DNA of 49,635 nucleotides from Testudinibacter crocodili (GTDB lineage Bacteria; Pseudomonadota; Gammaproteobacteria; Enterobacterales; Pasteurellaceae), in contig VDHG01000014.1 in NCBI GenBank assembly GCA_006228005.1, positions 1-49,635 of the forward strand, in the 5' to 3' direction. This document shows positions 17,609 to 25,280 of this stretch, in pieces (position 1 is the stretch's first letter; the number at the start of each line of letters is the position of its first letter). The translations under genes and the position numbers were made by a program. The notes beneath the pieces were generated by a model. That model worked only from the letters and a program-made list of their open reading frames with translations, was not told the origin of the DNA and made no database searches.

Positions 17609-17905
17609 TTATAATGCTTTTAAGGTTTCAAACAGTTGTGGTTGACGCTCAAGCATAATCAACAGCTTGAGTGCCGGACCATTTGGAATCCGGCGATTCA
17701 ACTCCCATGATTGCACCAAAGAAAGACTAACGCCTAGCATTTGAGCAAACTCCTGCTGTTTTAACCGCTGAGCTATTCGCAAATTTTTTACATCGGGAAT
17801 TTTTACCGTGTGAATATATTCTTCTGCAACGTTCAACTCGCCTGTTTCAATTGCGATCATTTGCTCTACGCTGGTTTTTAAACGCTCGAAAAAATGCGCT
17901 TTCAT
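17609..17905 (-). CDS. NadS-type antitoxin, HTH DNA-binding
   Basis: A 98-residue antitoxin with an N-terminal FFERLKTSVEQM helix, VKIPDVKNLRIAQRLKQQEFA and a Cro/C1-type helix-turn-helix (QEFAQMLGVSLSLVQSWE). This architecture is that of NadS-family antitoxins, encoded downstream of RelE/HigB-like toxins. The ATG at 17905 follows the toxin stop by two bases, so translation is coupled; GAGG lies upstream inside the toxin gene. It should neutralise the toxin and repress the shared promoter at 18276-18304. Confidence 0.85.
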   Translation of the reverse strand: MKAHFFERLKTSVEQMIAIETGELNVAEEYIHTVKIPDVKNLRIAQRLKQQEFAQMLGVSLSLVQSWELNRRIPNGPALKLLIMLERQPQLFETLKAL

Positions 17906-17907
17906 GG

Positions 17908-18252
17908 TTATTTTTCCTCTTTTAATTGTGCAGTAAGTTGCTTTAATATCCACTTTTCTGACATAGTCAAATTTTGTTTTGCACTTTTAGGATACATCAT
18001 CAATAGATACAACCGCTCTTTCGGCATCAGCAGATAATAAATAATCCGCACACCAGCACTTTTCCCTCTATGGTTATCTCTCAGCTTCCAGCGAATTTCT
18101 CGACACCCACCTGTCTGAGGCATAATATCGCCGAGATCATAATGCTCCAGCAAATACTCTTGAAATTGCCGATATTCATCTTCCGATAGCAAAGCTTTTC
18201 GATCTTCAGTAAAAATCGGGGTTTCAATAAACGTTAAGAATTTTTCTGCCAC
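17908..18252 (-). CDS. RelE/HigB-like toxin of a NadS-type pair
   Basis: It resembles RelE-superfamily toxins that cut mRNA on the ribosome: FIETPIFTEDRKALLSEDEYRQFQ at the start, DIMPQTGGCREIRWKL in the core, and VRIIYYLLMPKERLYLLMMYPKS with NLT near the end. The toxin comes first in the operon. No ATG lies at the start. A GTG at 18252 follows TTGGAAA at good spacing and gives 114 residues; a TTG at 18267 would add five residues but lacks a ribosome site and would lie almost at the predicted transcription start. All core motifs are intact, so the pair looks functional. Confidence 0.82.
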   Translation of the reverse strand: MAEKFLTFIETPIFTEDRKALLSEDEYRQFQEYLLEHYDLGDIMPQTGGCREIRWKLRDNHRGKSAGVRIIYYLLMPKERLYLLMMYPKSAKQNLTMSEKWILKQLTAQLKEEK

Positions 18253-18275
18253 GATAGCGATTTCCAATTAAATTT

Positions 18276-18304
18276 ATAATACTCGTACCAAGTACGAAAA
18301 TCAA
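18276..18304 (-). promoter_or_regulatory. Toxin-antitoxin promoter with operator in the spacer
   Basis: On the minus strand a -35 box TTGATT (18299-18304) and a -10 box TATTAT (18276-18281) are exactly 17 bp apart. The spacer holds the palindrome TCGTAC-TTG-GTACGA (18283-18297), a natural operator for the HTH antitoxin. A toxin-antitoxin complex bound there would block RNA polymerase. Confidence 0.65.
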
Positions 18305-18488
18305 TAATTCCCTCTCTGTTTCAGTGAAAGCATAAAAGTAAAAATAATGAGGAAAATGTTTTCAATATTTTCCTGCGATCCAAATCGCAATAATTAGGAT
18401 CTTTTATTGGAAAAATATGAGGAGTGGTGCGATCTCTGACAGATACGCAAGCAAAATGCGGTGAAATCTATTCTTAAGAAAATAATCA

Positions 18489-18506
18489 GGGCGGCAATTG
18501 CCGCCC
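18489..18506 (-). terminator. GC-rich palindrome after the cytochrome b561 gene
   Basis: GGGCGGCAATTGCCGCCC is a perfect 18-base palindrome 18 bp past the stop codon, followed on the minus strand by TGATTATTTT. A probable terminator with a weak T run. The stretch 18305-18480 shows no gene. Confidence 0.6.
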
Positions 18507-18523
18507 GTCAGGTGATGTGATGA

Positions 18524-19084
18524 TTATTGGTTTTTAAAACCCAGCATCCGTTTTAAGGTATTGTTTTTATCAATAATATGGTGTTTCAATGCGCCAGCAA
18601 CATGCAACAAAATCGCTGCCAGCATAATTGGCAGCAGGCTTTCGTGAACTTCACCGGCAATACTCGCCAAGTCTGGATTTAACATTTGGCGCTGACCGTC
18701 CACCAGATTCGCCGACACGAGATCTAAACCAAATATCTGCAGTCCATGTCCGCCACCGATAGAGAAAAGCATGCCGGAAATCGGGAATGCCAATGTGCCT
18801 AAAATCAACACCCAATGCACTAATTTTGCCAAAGCCTCTTCCCAGTTTTTGTGTTGCGCAACGGGTTGCGGCCAGCCGTTTTTCCAGCGCCATAACACAC
18901 GGATCACAATAAAGAAAAAGATAAAAATGCCCAAAGATTTATGGGTTGGGTACAAATCATAACGGCTGGTTTCGGTCATATAAACCCCTAAGGTCATCAA
19001 ACCAAGGATAAAAAAGGCAATTAGCCAATGCAGTGAGAGAGTGATATGCGACAGGCGCTCACGTGTATCTTTCATTTTTGACAT
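18524..19084 (-). CDS. Cytochrome b561 (CybB family)
   Basis: A 186-residue inner-membrane di-heme cytochrome. Four hydrophobic helices are visible, with histidines in the expected places: HWLIAFFILG, YPTHKSLGIFIFFF, LVHWVLILGTLAFPISGM and LLHVAGALKHH. The family includes E. coli CybB, which oxidises superoxide to oxygen and passes electrons to quinone; that activity here is inferred. CAGGAAC precedes the ATG. The gene stands alone between the toxin-antitoxin pair and xseA. Confidence 0.88.
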   Translation of the reverse strand: MSKMKDTRERLSHITLSLHWLIAFFILGLMTLGVYMTETSRYDLYPTHKSLGIFIFFFIVIRVLWRWKNGWPQPVAQHKNWEEALAKLVHWVLILGTLAFPISGMLFSIGGGHGLQIFGLDLVSANLVDGQRQMLNPDLASIAGEVHESLLPIMLAAILLHVAGALKHHIIDKNNTLKRMLGFKNQ

Positions 19085-19203
19085 ACTATGTTCCTGTGAG
19101 TAAATATTGCTATAAATAACGTAAAAGCGATTAGCGGGCGACTATTATAGTGAGTTTGCGATTAAAACATAGCAAAAATTAGTTAAAATTTGCTTAAGCG
19201 CCA

Positions 19204-20550
19204 CTATGCGTCCGATGTATCCGGCGAAATGTCAATCACGCGGCTCACCACTGCGCCACGGCTGAAACGAGTGGTGATGTTGTCACCCAAACACAACTGA
19301 CGGCTGTCGACAATTGCCTTGCCTTGTGCATTTTGGCTGATCGAATACCCGCGCGCCAACACATTCAACGGGCTTAAACTGTTCAGCTTGGCACAAACGC
19401 CGGAAAATTGGTACTGTTTAACACTCATATTCTTTTCAATCGCGGTTGCTAACCGCACTTTCCATTGTTGCAAATGCTGCTGCCGTTGTCCGATAGGGTA
19501 ACGCAATGGATTTTGCTGTAGTCGCTGCTGTAAATTGGCGTGACGATTAATGTTGCGATCCAGCTGTTTAGTCAGCGCTTGTTTTAAACGCCAGAGCAAT
19601 TGTGCGCTTTGCTGGCGCTGAAATGCCAATTGTTTGCTTGGATGCTGGTTGGCAAGGCGTAGTCTTAAGCGTTCCAACCGTTGTTGTTGGCAACTGTACA
19701 AACGGTCAAACGCCATTTCCAAATGTTGTAGGCTATATTGTAAGCGTTGCAGCAATTCTTTATGATCTCGGCTAACCATCTCCGCTGCTGCTGACGGCGT
19801 TGGTGCACGTAGATCAGCCACAAAATCAGCGATAGTGACATCGGTTTCATGCCCGACGGCACTGATAATCGGGATCTGTGAGGCAAAAATCGCCCTTGCC
19901 ACCGTTTCTTCGTTAAAACACCACAAATCTTCCAGCGAACCGCCGCCACGCCCGACAATCAGCACATCCGCTTCTTGGCGGATATTTGCCAGTTCGATCA
20001 TTTGGACAATCTCCGCTGTGGCATCTTTGCCTTGCACTTGCGTCGGGTAGATCACCACTTCCAAACTGGGATCGCGCCGTTGCAGCACCTGCAAAATATC
20101 TTGCAGCGCCGCACCACTTTTTGAGGTGACGATGCCAATCCGGCGATTAAAGTGCGGTATCGGTTTTTTGAGTTGTTGTGCAAACAAGCCTTCAGCAGCT
20201 AGCTTTTGTTTCAGTTGTTCAAATTGTTGCTGTAATAAGCCGTCACCGGCGGGCTGCATGCTGTCGATGATCAGTTGGTAATCACCACGCGGTTCATATA
20301 AGCTGACTGTTCCACGCACCAGCACTTGCATGCCATTCTGCGGACGAAAACCGACGCGACTGTTTTTCATGCGGAACATAGCACAGCGCAGTTGCGCATT
20401 TTCATCTTTGAGGCTGAGATACCAATGCCCGGACACCGGTTGGCTGAAGTTGGAAATCTCCCCGGTCAGCCAAATATGCCCAAGCTGCCCTTCGAGCAAC
20501 AAGCGTGCGGTTTGATTGAGTTGACTGACGGAGTAGATGGTGTTTTGCAT
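19204..20550 (-). CDS. xseA: Exodeoxyribonuclease VII large subunit
   Basis: The large subunit of the nuclease that degrades single-stranded DNA from both ends to oligonucleotides; it needs XseB, which is not in this window. The 448-residue protein has an N-terminal OB fold (GHIWLTGEISNFSQPVSGHWYLSLKD), the catalytic core with VGRGGGSLEDLWCFNEE and ISAVGHETDVTIADFVADLRAPTPSAAAE, and a long coiled-coil region rich in Q, L and R (about residues 270-390). Its start lies just downstream of a repetitive hairpin region. Confidence 0.96.
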   Translation of the reverse strand: MQNTIYSVSQLNQTARLLLEGQLGHIWLTGEISNFSQPVSGHWYLSLKDENAQLRCAMFRMKNSRVGFRPQNGMQVLVRGTVSLYEPRGDYQLIIDSMQPAGDGLLQQQFEQLKQKLAAEGLFAQQLKKPIPHFNRRIGIVTSKSGAALQDILQVLQRRDPSLEVVIYPTQVQGKDATAEIVQMIELANIRQEADVLIVGRGGGSLEDLWCFNEETVARAIFASQIPIISAVGHETDVTIADFVADLRAPTPSAAAEMVSRDHKELLQRLQYSLQHLEMAFDRLYSCQQQRLERLRLRLANQHPSKQLAFQRQQSAQLLWRLKQALTKQLDRNINRHANLQQRLQQNPLRYPIGQRQQHLQQWKVRLATAIEKNMSVKQYQFSGVCAKLNSLSPLNVLARGYSISQNAQGKAIVDSRQLCLGDNITTRFSRGAVVSRVIDISPDTSDA

Positions 20551-20635
20551 GGGATTACCGTTATTATATGATTATTTTCGTATTTTTATCTTTTATCTTT
20601 TATCTTAAGTTAACTATCGGATTTCGCCGATGGCG

Positions 20636-20671
20636 ACTTACTTTTCTTTGCTTCGCCAAAGAAAAGTAAGT
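20636..20671. repeat. 15-bp-arm perfect hairpin
   Basis: ACTTACTTTTCTTTG (20636-20650) and its exact complement (20657-20671) flank the six-base loop CTTCGC. It forms the left part of a larger structured element that continues to about 20818. Confidence 0.9.
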
Positions 20672-20684
20672 CAAAGAAAGGCGA

Positions 20685-20818
20685 CCCCAGTTGTAGTGCG
20701 ACTCTTCGCCTTTGCTAATTTCTACGGTCAATTTGTAAACTTGCCTGCTACGCAGGCTTCGAACACAACAAATTGACCTTGAAATCTTCACGCAAACGCT
20801 CAGGCACTACAGATGGGG
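20685..20818. repeat. Nested inverted-repeat element, possible structured RNA or MITE
   Basis: Three concentric inverted repeats share one centre: outer arms 20685-20699 and 20804-20818 (13 of 15 match), middle arms GGTCAATTTGT (20726-20736) and ACAAATTGACC (20768-20778) perfect, inner arms GCCTGC (20743-20748) and GCAGGC (20752-20757). Together with the hairpin at 20636-20671 it fills most of the 427-bp gap between roxA and xseA. A 63-codon reading on the minus strand exists here but looks spurious. The remaining part, 20819-20977, shows no gene. Confidence 0.65.
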
Positions 20819-20977
20819 AATTTAAAACCAAACGCACCTCACTTTCATTTTTCTTTCTATTTTTAAAATCTCATACTTTGCGTCGTATTTTTCTGCTTCC
20901 CTTGTGAACCACCTTAGAGGGTGTAAAATTTAAAAGAAAGTCACCGCAAAGCGAAATAACAGTAGCAATAAATAAAC

Positions 20978-22192
20978 CTACTCCCCCAACACCAACCAAC
21001 CGTTTTCCAACCAACTGCACAGCGAATCTAACAACACTTCCTCTGCCATTTCATCATCTAAATCCGTGACATAACCTTGCAACGTTTGCCAATCCAACAC
21101 CGCACCGTTAGCGAGATCTTTTAATACCGCACTTTCCAGTTCGCTTAACTCGTCTAACCACTCGCCATTGACGTACAATGCAAACGGTTGTTCGGTGTAA
21201 AGCATTTTACTGTTGCTGTCCTGCTGAATGGTCGCACCGTCTTGCAACATTTCGCTCAATTCTTCAGGATAAAATTCATCGTCCGATTGCAATAATTCAT
21301 AACGACGGCTGCTGACCGCAGTTGCCACTGCGTGTTGAAATAGTCGATCAAATTCTGCTGACTGGCTCAAATGATCCAGCAATTGCTGTTTCATATTCTG
21401 CACCATTGCCGGATCCAATTGCGCCAATGGCTGAGTATTTGGCGACAAACGCAGCGGAATATTCAATGCTGCCGGGCTAAAGTGCGGTGTCGGGTGACAG
21501 ATCGCATCATTGATATTGTCAATCAAATCGCCCAAATTCGGATATCGCAACCCGAACGACACGGTTAAACAGTCGTCCTGCGCCACACCGTAATGCGACA
21601 AACGCGACGGCACATACAGCACATCGCCCGGCGCCATCACTTCATCCAGCAACAAATCGCCCATCTCATCGAAAATCCGAATCGGCTGATTGGGTTTAAA
21701 TTCGGTGCTCGGATCGCACCATTTGCCCAATTGCCAACGGCGATGTCCGTAAGCCTGCACTAAAAATACATCGTATTCATCATAATGCCGCCCGACCGAG
21801 CCGCCTTGCGGCGCATACGACACCATAATATCGTCACGCTGCCATTGCGGAATAAAACCAAATGCTTGCCATAATTCGCCTAACTCCGGTGACCACTGTT
21901 CCAAATTTTGCACCAGCACCGACCACTGCGGCGGCAATTTGCTAAAATCTTTTTTATTTAATGGGCTGGTTTTCAGTGTCCACCGCTCTTCACCCTGCGG
22001 ATCTTGTTCGGTTTTCAATAAGCGTGCCGTCACATCATCCTGCTGTGCCAAGTCAATAATATCTTGCGGCTCAAGCAAGCCAACGATTTGCGGCAAGCCG
22101 TTTTTGATCAACAGGGGCTTTTTCTGCCAATATTCAGTGAGAAACTGCTCGGCACTGATTTCATTCGGAAGACAATAGGCGATTTTTGACAT
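20978..22192 (-). CDS. roxA: Ribosomal protein arginine hydroxylase (YcfD/RoxA, JmjC oxygenase)
   Basis: A 404-residue Fe(II)- and 2-oxoglutarate-dependent oxygenase; the E. coli homologue hydroxylates an arginine of ribosomal protein L16. The iron ligands fit: H136 and D138 in GRHYDEYDVFLVQ and H200 in SRLSHYGVAQDD. YGHRRWQLG and the MAPGDVLYVPSR strand are typical. The C-terminal winged-helix-like part (NGAVLDWQTL) is complete. It follows rnfH on the same strand with only four bases between, so it is probably in the ratA-rnfH-roxA transcript. Confidence 0.92.
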   Translation of the reverse strand: MSKIAYCLPNEISAEQFLTEYWQKKPLLIKNGLPQIVGLLEPQDIIDLAQQDDVTARLLKTEQDPQGEERWTLKTSPLNKKDFSKLPPQWSVLVQNLEQWSPELGELWQAFGFIPQWQRDDIMVSYAPQGGSVGRHYDEYDVFLVQAYGHRRWQLGKWCDPSTEFKPNQPIRIFDEMGDLLLDEVMAPGDVLYVPSRLSHYGVAQDDCLTVSFGLRYPNLGDLIDNINDAICHPTPHFSPAALNIPLRLSPNTQPLAQLDPAMVQNMKQQLLDHLSQSAEFDRLFQHAVATAVSSRRYELLQSDDEFYPEELSEMLQDGATIQQDSNSKMLYTEQPFALYVNGEWLDELSELESAVLKDLANGAVLDWQTLQGYVTDLDDEMAEEVLLDSLCSWLENGWLVLGE

Positions 22193-22196
22193 AAGG

Positions 22197-22604
22197 TTAT
22201 CCTTTTAATTTAGGGTCTGTTGACATTTCTTTTTTAGCCAGCGCTTTGGCTTCGGCACGTTGTTGTTTTTCTTGCGCCTTTTGCGCTTCTAATTCTTGTT
22301 TTTGCTGCTCGGCACGCTTGCGACGAATCTCTTTCGGATCAGCCAGCAACGGACGGTAAATTTCAATTCGATCGCCATCTTGCAACACATCGGTCAATTT
22401 TGCCAAACGACTGAAGATACCAACGGTATTGCTGCGCAGATCAATCTCTTTATATTGCTCCAAAATTCCCGATTGTAGAATCGCATTTTGGATAATCGTG
22501 CCCGGTTCAACCTGATAACTTTGCAAAAAATAACTGTTTGGCAGTGCATACGCAATTTGAATCGTCATTTTGTCTGCTGTGTCTACTGTCGTTTGTTCAG
22601 ACAT
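22197..22604 (-). CDS. rnfH: RnfH-family protein (ubiquitin-like fold)
   Basis: A 135-residue protein of the RnfH (RatB) family, a small beta-grasp domain of unclear role usually encoded after ratA. The domain is seen in IQIAYALPNSYFLQSYQVEPGTIIQNAILQSGIL, VGIFSRLAKL and LQDGDRIEIYRPLLADPKEIRRKRAE, the characteristic ending. A long charged helical tail (QKQELEAQKAQEKQQRAEAKALAKK) follows. The ATG at 22604 lies inside the ratA end (8-base overlap) with GAGGTG upstream. Confidence 0.9.
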   Translation of the reverse strand: MSEQTTVDTADKMTIQIAYALPNSYFLQSYQVEPGTIIQNAILQSGILEQYKEIDLRSNTVGIFSRLAKLTDVLQDGDRIEIYRPLLADPKEIRRKRAEQQKQELEAQKAQEKQQRAEAKALAKKEMSTDPKLKG

Positions 22605-23031
22605 CGTACACCTCTTTGGCGCGTTGTTTAAACGCCTCAATCATCTTCATCGTCAGCTGTTCAAAAATTTTGCCGAATACCGCACTAATTAATAGACTGG
22701 AGAACTCAAAATCCAATTTTAACCGAATATAGCAAGAGCCTTCATCAATCGCCTCAAAACGCCAATAGCCTTGCAAGAAACGGAACGGCCCTTCCACCAA
22801 TGTCATATTGATTTGTTGATTTGGCTGCATGGTATTGCGGGTGGTAAATTGTTGGCTAATTCCGGCTTTACAGATCACCAACTGCGCCGTCAATTCGTTT
22901 TCATTGCTAACCAATGTTTGGCTGGCAACACAGCCCGGCAGAAATTCCGGATATTGTTCGTAATTATTAACCAATTGATACATCTGCGTTGCGCTGTAAC
23001 CCACCAACGCCGATTGATTAACGGACGGCAT
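22597..23031 (-). CDS. ratA: RatA/COQ10-like START-domain protein
   Basis: A 144-residue START-fold protein of the RatA/COQ10 group. Typical signs are YSATQMYQLVNNYEQYPEFLPGC at the start, the EGPFRFLQGYWRFEA beta strands and the C-terminal amphipathic helix FGKIFEQLTMKMIEAFKQRAKEVY. E. coli RatA was reported to block 70S assembly, while the eukaryotic relative binds coenzyme Q, so the native role is unsettled. It heads the ratA-rnfH-roxA run; the downstream gene overlaps it by eight bases. Confidence 0.92.
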   Translation of the reverse strand: MPSVNQSALVGYSATQMYQLVNNYEQYPEFLPGCVASQTLVSNENELTAQLVICKAGISQQFTTRNTMQPNQQINMTLVEGPFRFLQGYWRFEAIDEGSCYIRLKLDFEFSSLLISAVFGKIFEQLTMKMIEAFKQRAKEVYDV

Positions 23032-23198
23032 GAGATTCCTACTTATAGCAAAAAATAATCTGCGTAATATACGCTATGGCGTGGGGAAGATCAAACCAGG
23101 CACTGCCTATCTAAAAAATAACCATCGCTAATTTAATCGGTTCAAAAACCACTTTTTCTTTTAAGATTAACAAATTAATAATAAAAGCATCGTTGCGC

Positions 23199-23230
23199 TT
23201 GACATCCCCCCCCCCCCTTTAAAGTAGGAT
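23199..23230 (+). promoter_or_regulatory. Promoter with a 12-C tract between -35 and -10 (probable phase variation)
   Basis: A consensus -35 box TTGACA (23199-23204) is followed by T, twelve Cs (23206-23217) and then TAGGAT (23225-23230) as the best -10 box. The present spacer is 20 bp; nine Cs would give 17. Homopolymer slippage would thus tune or switch transcription of the membrane-protein gene at 23267. The upstream gap 23032-23198 holds no other evident feature. Confidence 0.6.
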
Positions 23231-23266
23231 AACAAAACTGTTTATTTTCTTCTTTAAGGGATCATT

Positions 23267-23926
23267 ATGCAACAAAATAAATCACAACAAATCCTAAAAA
23301 TGCTCAACCAAGTTAATTGGGTTTATCGTATCCTATTTTGGGTTATTATTGCTTTCTTTGGTTTAATTGTGGTCGAGAATTTTATCCAAGGTCTGACCAA
23401 TGGCATTATTACCTTAATCATCTCTATTTTTGTCGCCTTGTTCTTAATTAAACTGGTTTTCGGTATTATCAATTTAACCTATGCCAATCTACAATATACT
23501 CGTTGTCTGAAATTAATGAATGAACAGCTTAGAGAATCCGGCATTTCCACCACCTTATCGCAGCAATCAAAAGTGCCACCTAGCCTTTTTGCCATTGATA
23601 CCGCCAACAAATTACTATTTATCAATAACCAACAAACTGATTATGAGCCGCTTATCTTCAATAAAGAAAAATTAATTTCAGCAAAAGTGGAGCGGGAATC
23701 AACTGTTCACACCACGACGAAGCATAAAGGTAATGTTGCGGTATTTGGCTCATCATTTGGTTATAACTTCGGCAGCAAATCAACCTCCACCAGCCATATT
23801 ACTGAAACTGCTTTTTTAGAATTGCAATATTTAACCGAGCAAAAAACCAGTTTTACTCTTGTTATTCCCTATGGTGGCAACCGCCGTGGCGCAGAAGAAG
23901 CATTGAATACTATCCAGCAATTCTAA
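23267..23926 (+). CDS. Membrane protein of unknown function behind a poly-C promoter
   Basis: A 219-residue protein I cannot name. Two adjacent transmembrane helices (about residues 18-38 and 46-68) are followed by a cytosolic domain of some 150 residues, rich in S, T and N, with FAIDTANKLLFINNQ, YEPLIFNKEKLISAKVERE and FLELQYLTEQKTSFTLVIPYGG. This strand pattern resembles small membrane-anchored PH-like domains that follow two helices, but that is only an impression. The ribosome site AAGGGA is well placed. The gene is single and followed by a convergent hicB. Its promoter contains a 12-C tract. Confidence 0.7.
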   Translation: MQQNKSQQILKMLNQVNWVYRILFWVIIAFFGLIVVENFIQGLTNGIITLIISIFVALFLIKLVFGIINLTYANLQYTRCLKLMNEQLRESGISTTLSQQSKVPPSLFAIDTANKLLFINNQQTDYEPLIFNKEKLISAKVERESTVHTTTKHKGNVAVFGSSFGYNFGSKSTSTSHITETAFLELQYLTEQKTSFTLVIPYGGNRRGAEEALNTIQQF

Positions 23927-23989
23927 AATGGTATCGCTAACAAGGGGAATAAATTTCCTTCTGTTAGCGATAAATGACGCTGTTATCCA

Positions 23990-24412
23990 TTATAACAAAC
24001 TAACACTTAAATTAAGCTTCTTGCCTAAAGCTGAAAATGCACGTCCGATCGTGTCAATTTTGGTGTTGTGGTTTAAATTTGTGATCCGCTGCATTTCCTG
24101 CGGTTTTACTTTAATACGCCTTGCCAATTCCACATTACTAATATTTTGTGCGATCATTTCATTTAACAGTAACACTTTTGCCGCCACACTGAGCGGCAAT
24201 TCAATCAGATATTCTCCCTCCTGTAACGCACTTGGTGAAGGCACAGCACGATGATCTTCAAAATAGAAATCCATTGCAGTCAATAACGCATCTTTTGCCA
24301 TAAAAAATGCATCGTCCAAATCATCACCGCAAGTAATCGCTTCGGGAATATCACGAAAAGTGACATTATAACCGTCACCCTCTTTATCAAATTTTGCCGG
24401 ATAGAACATCAT
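23990..24412 (-). CDS. hicB: HicB-family antitoxin, apparently without HicA
   Basis: A 140-residue HicB: an N-terminal partial RNase H-like domain (FYPAKFDKEGDGYNVTFRDIPEAITCGDDLDDAFFMAKDALLTAMDFY) followed by a helix-turn-helix (NVELARRIKVKPQEMQRITNL). HicB normally binds and inhibits HicA, an mRNA interferase of about 60 residues encoded just upstream. The 279 bases upstream (24413-24691) contain no HicA reading, so this is an orphan antitoxin or a regulator recruited for something else. Confidence 0.85.
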   Translation of the reverse strand: MMFYPAKFDKEGDGYNVTFRDIPEAITCGDDLDDAFFMAKDALLTAMDFYFEDHRAVPSPSALQEGEYLIELPLSVAAKVLLLNEMIAQNISNVELARRIKVKPQEMQRITNLNHNTKIDTIGRAFSALGKKLNLSVSLL

Positions 24413-24691
24413 TACCTCTTACCGATTAACAGCCTACAAAAATTTATATTACTTAGGGTCTATTGATCTTTGTTTATATTTTAAGTTGTCGTTTAAAATG
24501 AACACAATCCGCTGGACTATGACTGTTTTTCGATCTAGATCGTAGAATAATATAACAAGTCTTTTTATTTATAAAAAATTCATTTAAAAACAATTGGTTG
24601 TTTCTTAAATTAAGTATTTAATGCAAGAAACTATTCAAACCATTTCAAACCGTAGTGCTATACGCTACAATATTATATAAATTAGGTTAAA

Positions 24692-24970
24692 ATGATTATT
24701 TCTTTTAAACATAAAGGACTAAAACTATTTTTTGAAAGCGGAAACAAATCAGGGATTCAAGCTTCTCAAGCGAAAAAAATTGCCCGGATTCTCGCTCGCT
24801 TAGATAGTGCTAAGACAATAAATGATATGAATTTACCAGGCTGGGGCTTACACCCGTTACTCGGAAAAATGCAAGATTATTGGAGTGTAAAAGTAAATGG
24901 AAATTGGCGTATCACATTCTAGTTAAGTAATGGTCATGCAGAAATTGTTGACTACCAAGATTATCACTAG
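24692..24970 (+). pseudogene. higB: HigB-type toxin gene with a premature TAG
   Basis: HigB is a RelE-like ribosome-dependent mRNA interferase. The reading from 24692 (IISFKHKGLKLFFESGNKSGI, then LARLDSAKTINDMNLPGWGLHPL and YWSVKVNGNWRITF) is a textbook HigB, but TAG at 24920-24922 stops it after 76 residues. In the same frame [15 protein letters not shown] follows up to a second TAG at 24968-24970, the expected HigB C-terminus. One base change would restore the full 92-residue toxin. The C-terminal strand that is lost normally completes the fold, so the toxin is probably inactive. Confidence 0.85.
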
Positions 24971-24977
24971 GAAAACT

Positions 24978-25280
24978 ATGATTATGTACAACCCACCACA
25001 TCCCGCTGAAGTTATTCGTGACGATATTCTGCCTGAGTTGGGATTAAGCGTCACCGAAGCAGCAAAACAATTAGGCATCAATCGTGTCACTTTATCTCGC
25101 CTGCTAAATGGCAAAGCCGCAATCAGTGCAGAGATGGCACTGCGCCTACATATTTGGTTGGGGGAAGACAGCCCCAGCCCTGAAAGTTGGTTACATCAAC
25201 AAGCCGAATATGATTTATGGAAAGCCAGCCAAAAAGGGCAGCTAAATGTGTCGCCTGCTAAATTGGTTACGCTTGGTTAA
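24978..25280 (+). CDS. higA: HigA antitoxin, HTH
   Basis: A 100-residue XRE-type antitoxin of the HigA/VapI group: [22 protein letters not shown] followed by the helix-turn-helix [26 protein letters not shown] and [14 protein letters not shown] precedes the ATG at 24978. In the intact arrangement the toxin would end eight bases upstream, consistent with an operon. The antitoxin is intact although its toxin is broken. The 3' end overlaps the end of the convergent cutC by four bases. Confidence 0.9.
   Translation: MIMYNPPHPAEVIRDDILPELGLSVTEAAKQLGINRVTLSRLLNGKAAISAEMALRLHIWLGEDSPSPESWLHQQAEYDLWKASQKGQLNVSPAKLVTLG

Noticed and set aside
20600..20791. A 63-codon open reading frame on the minus strand
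   Set aside because: It runs through the nested inverted repeats, has no ribosome site and an odd basic composition; the DNA structure explains it better than a protein.
22197..22230. An IS5-like motif GGGTCTGTTGACATTT at the rnfH 3' end
   Set aside because: It encodes the last residues of an otherwise normal RnfH, and no element or second end is nearby.
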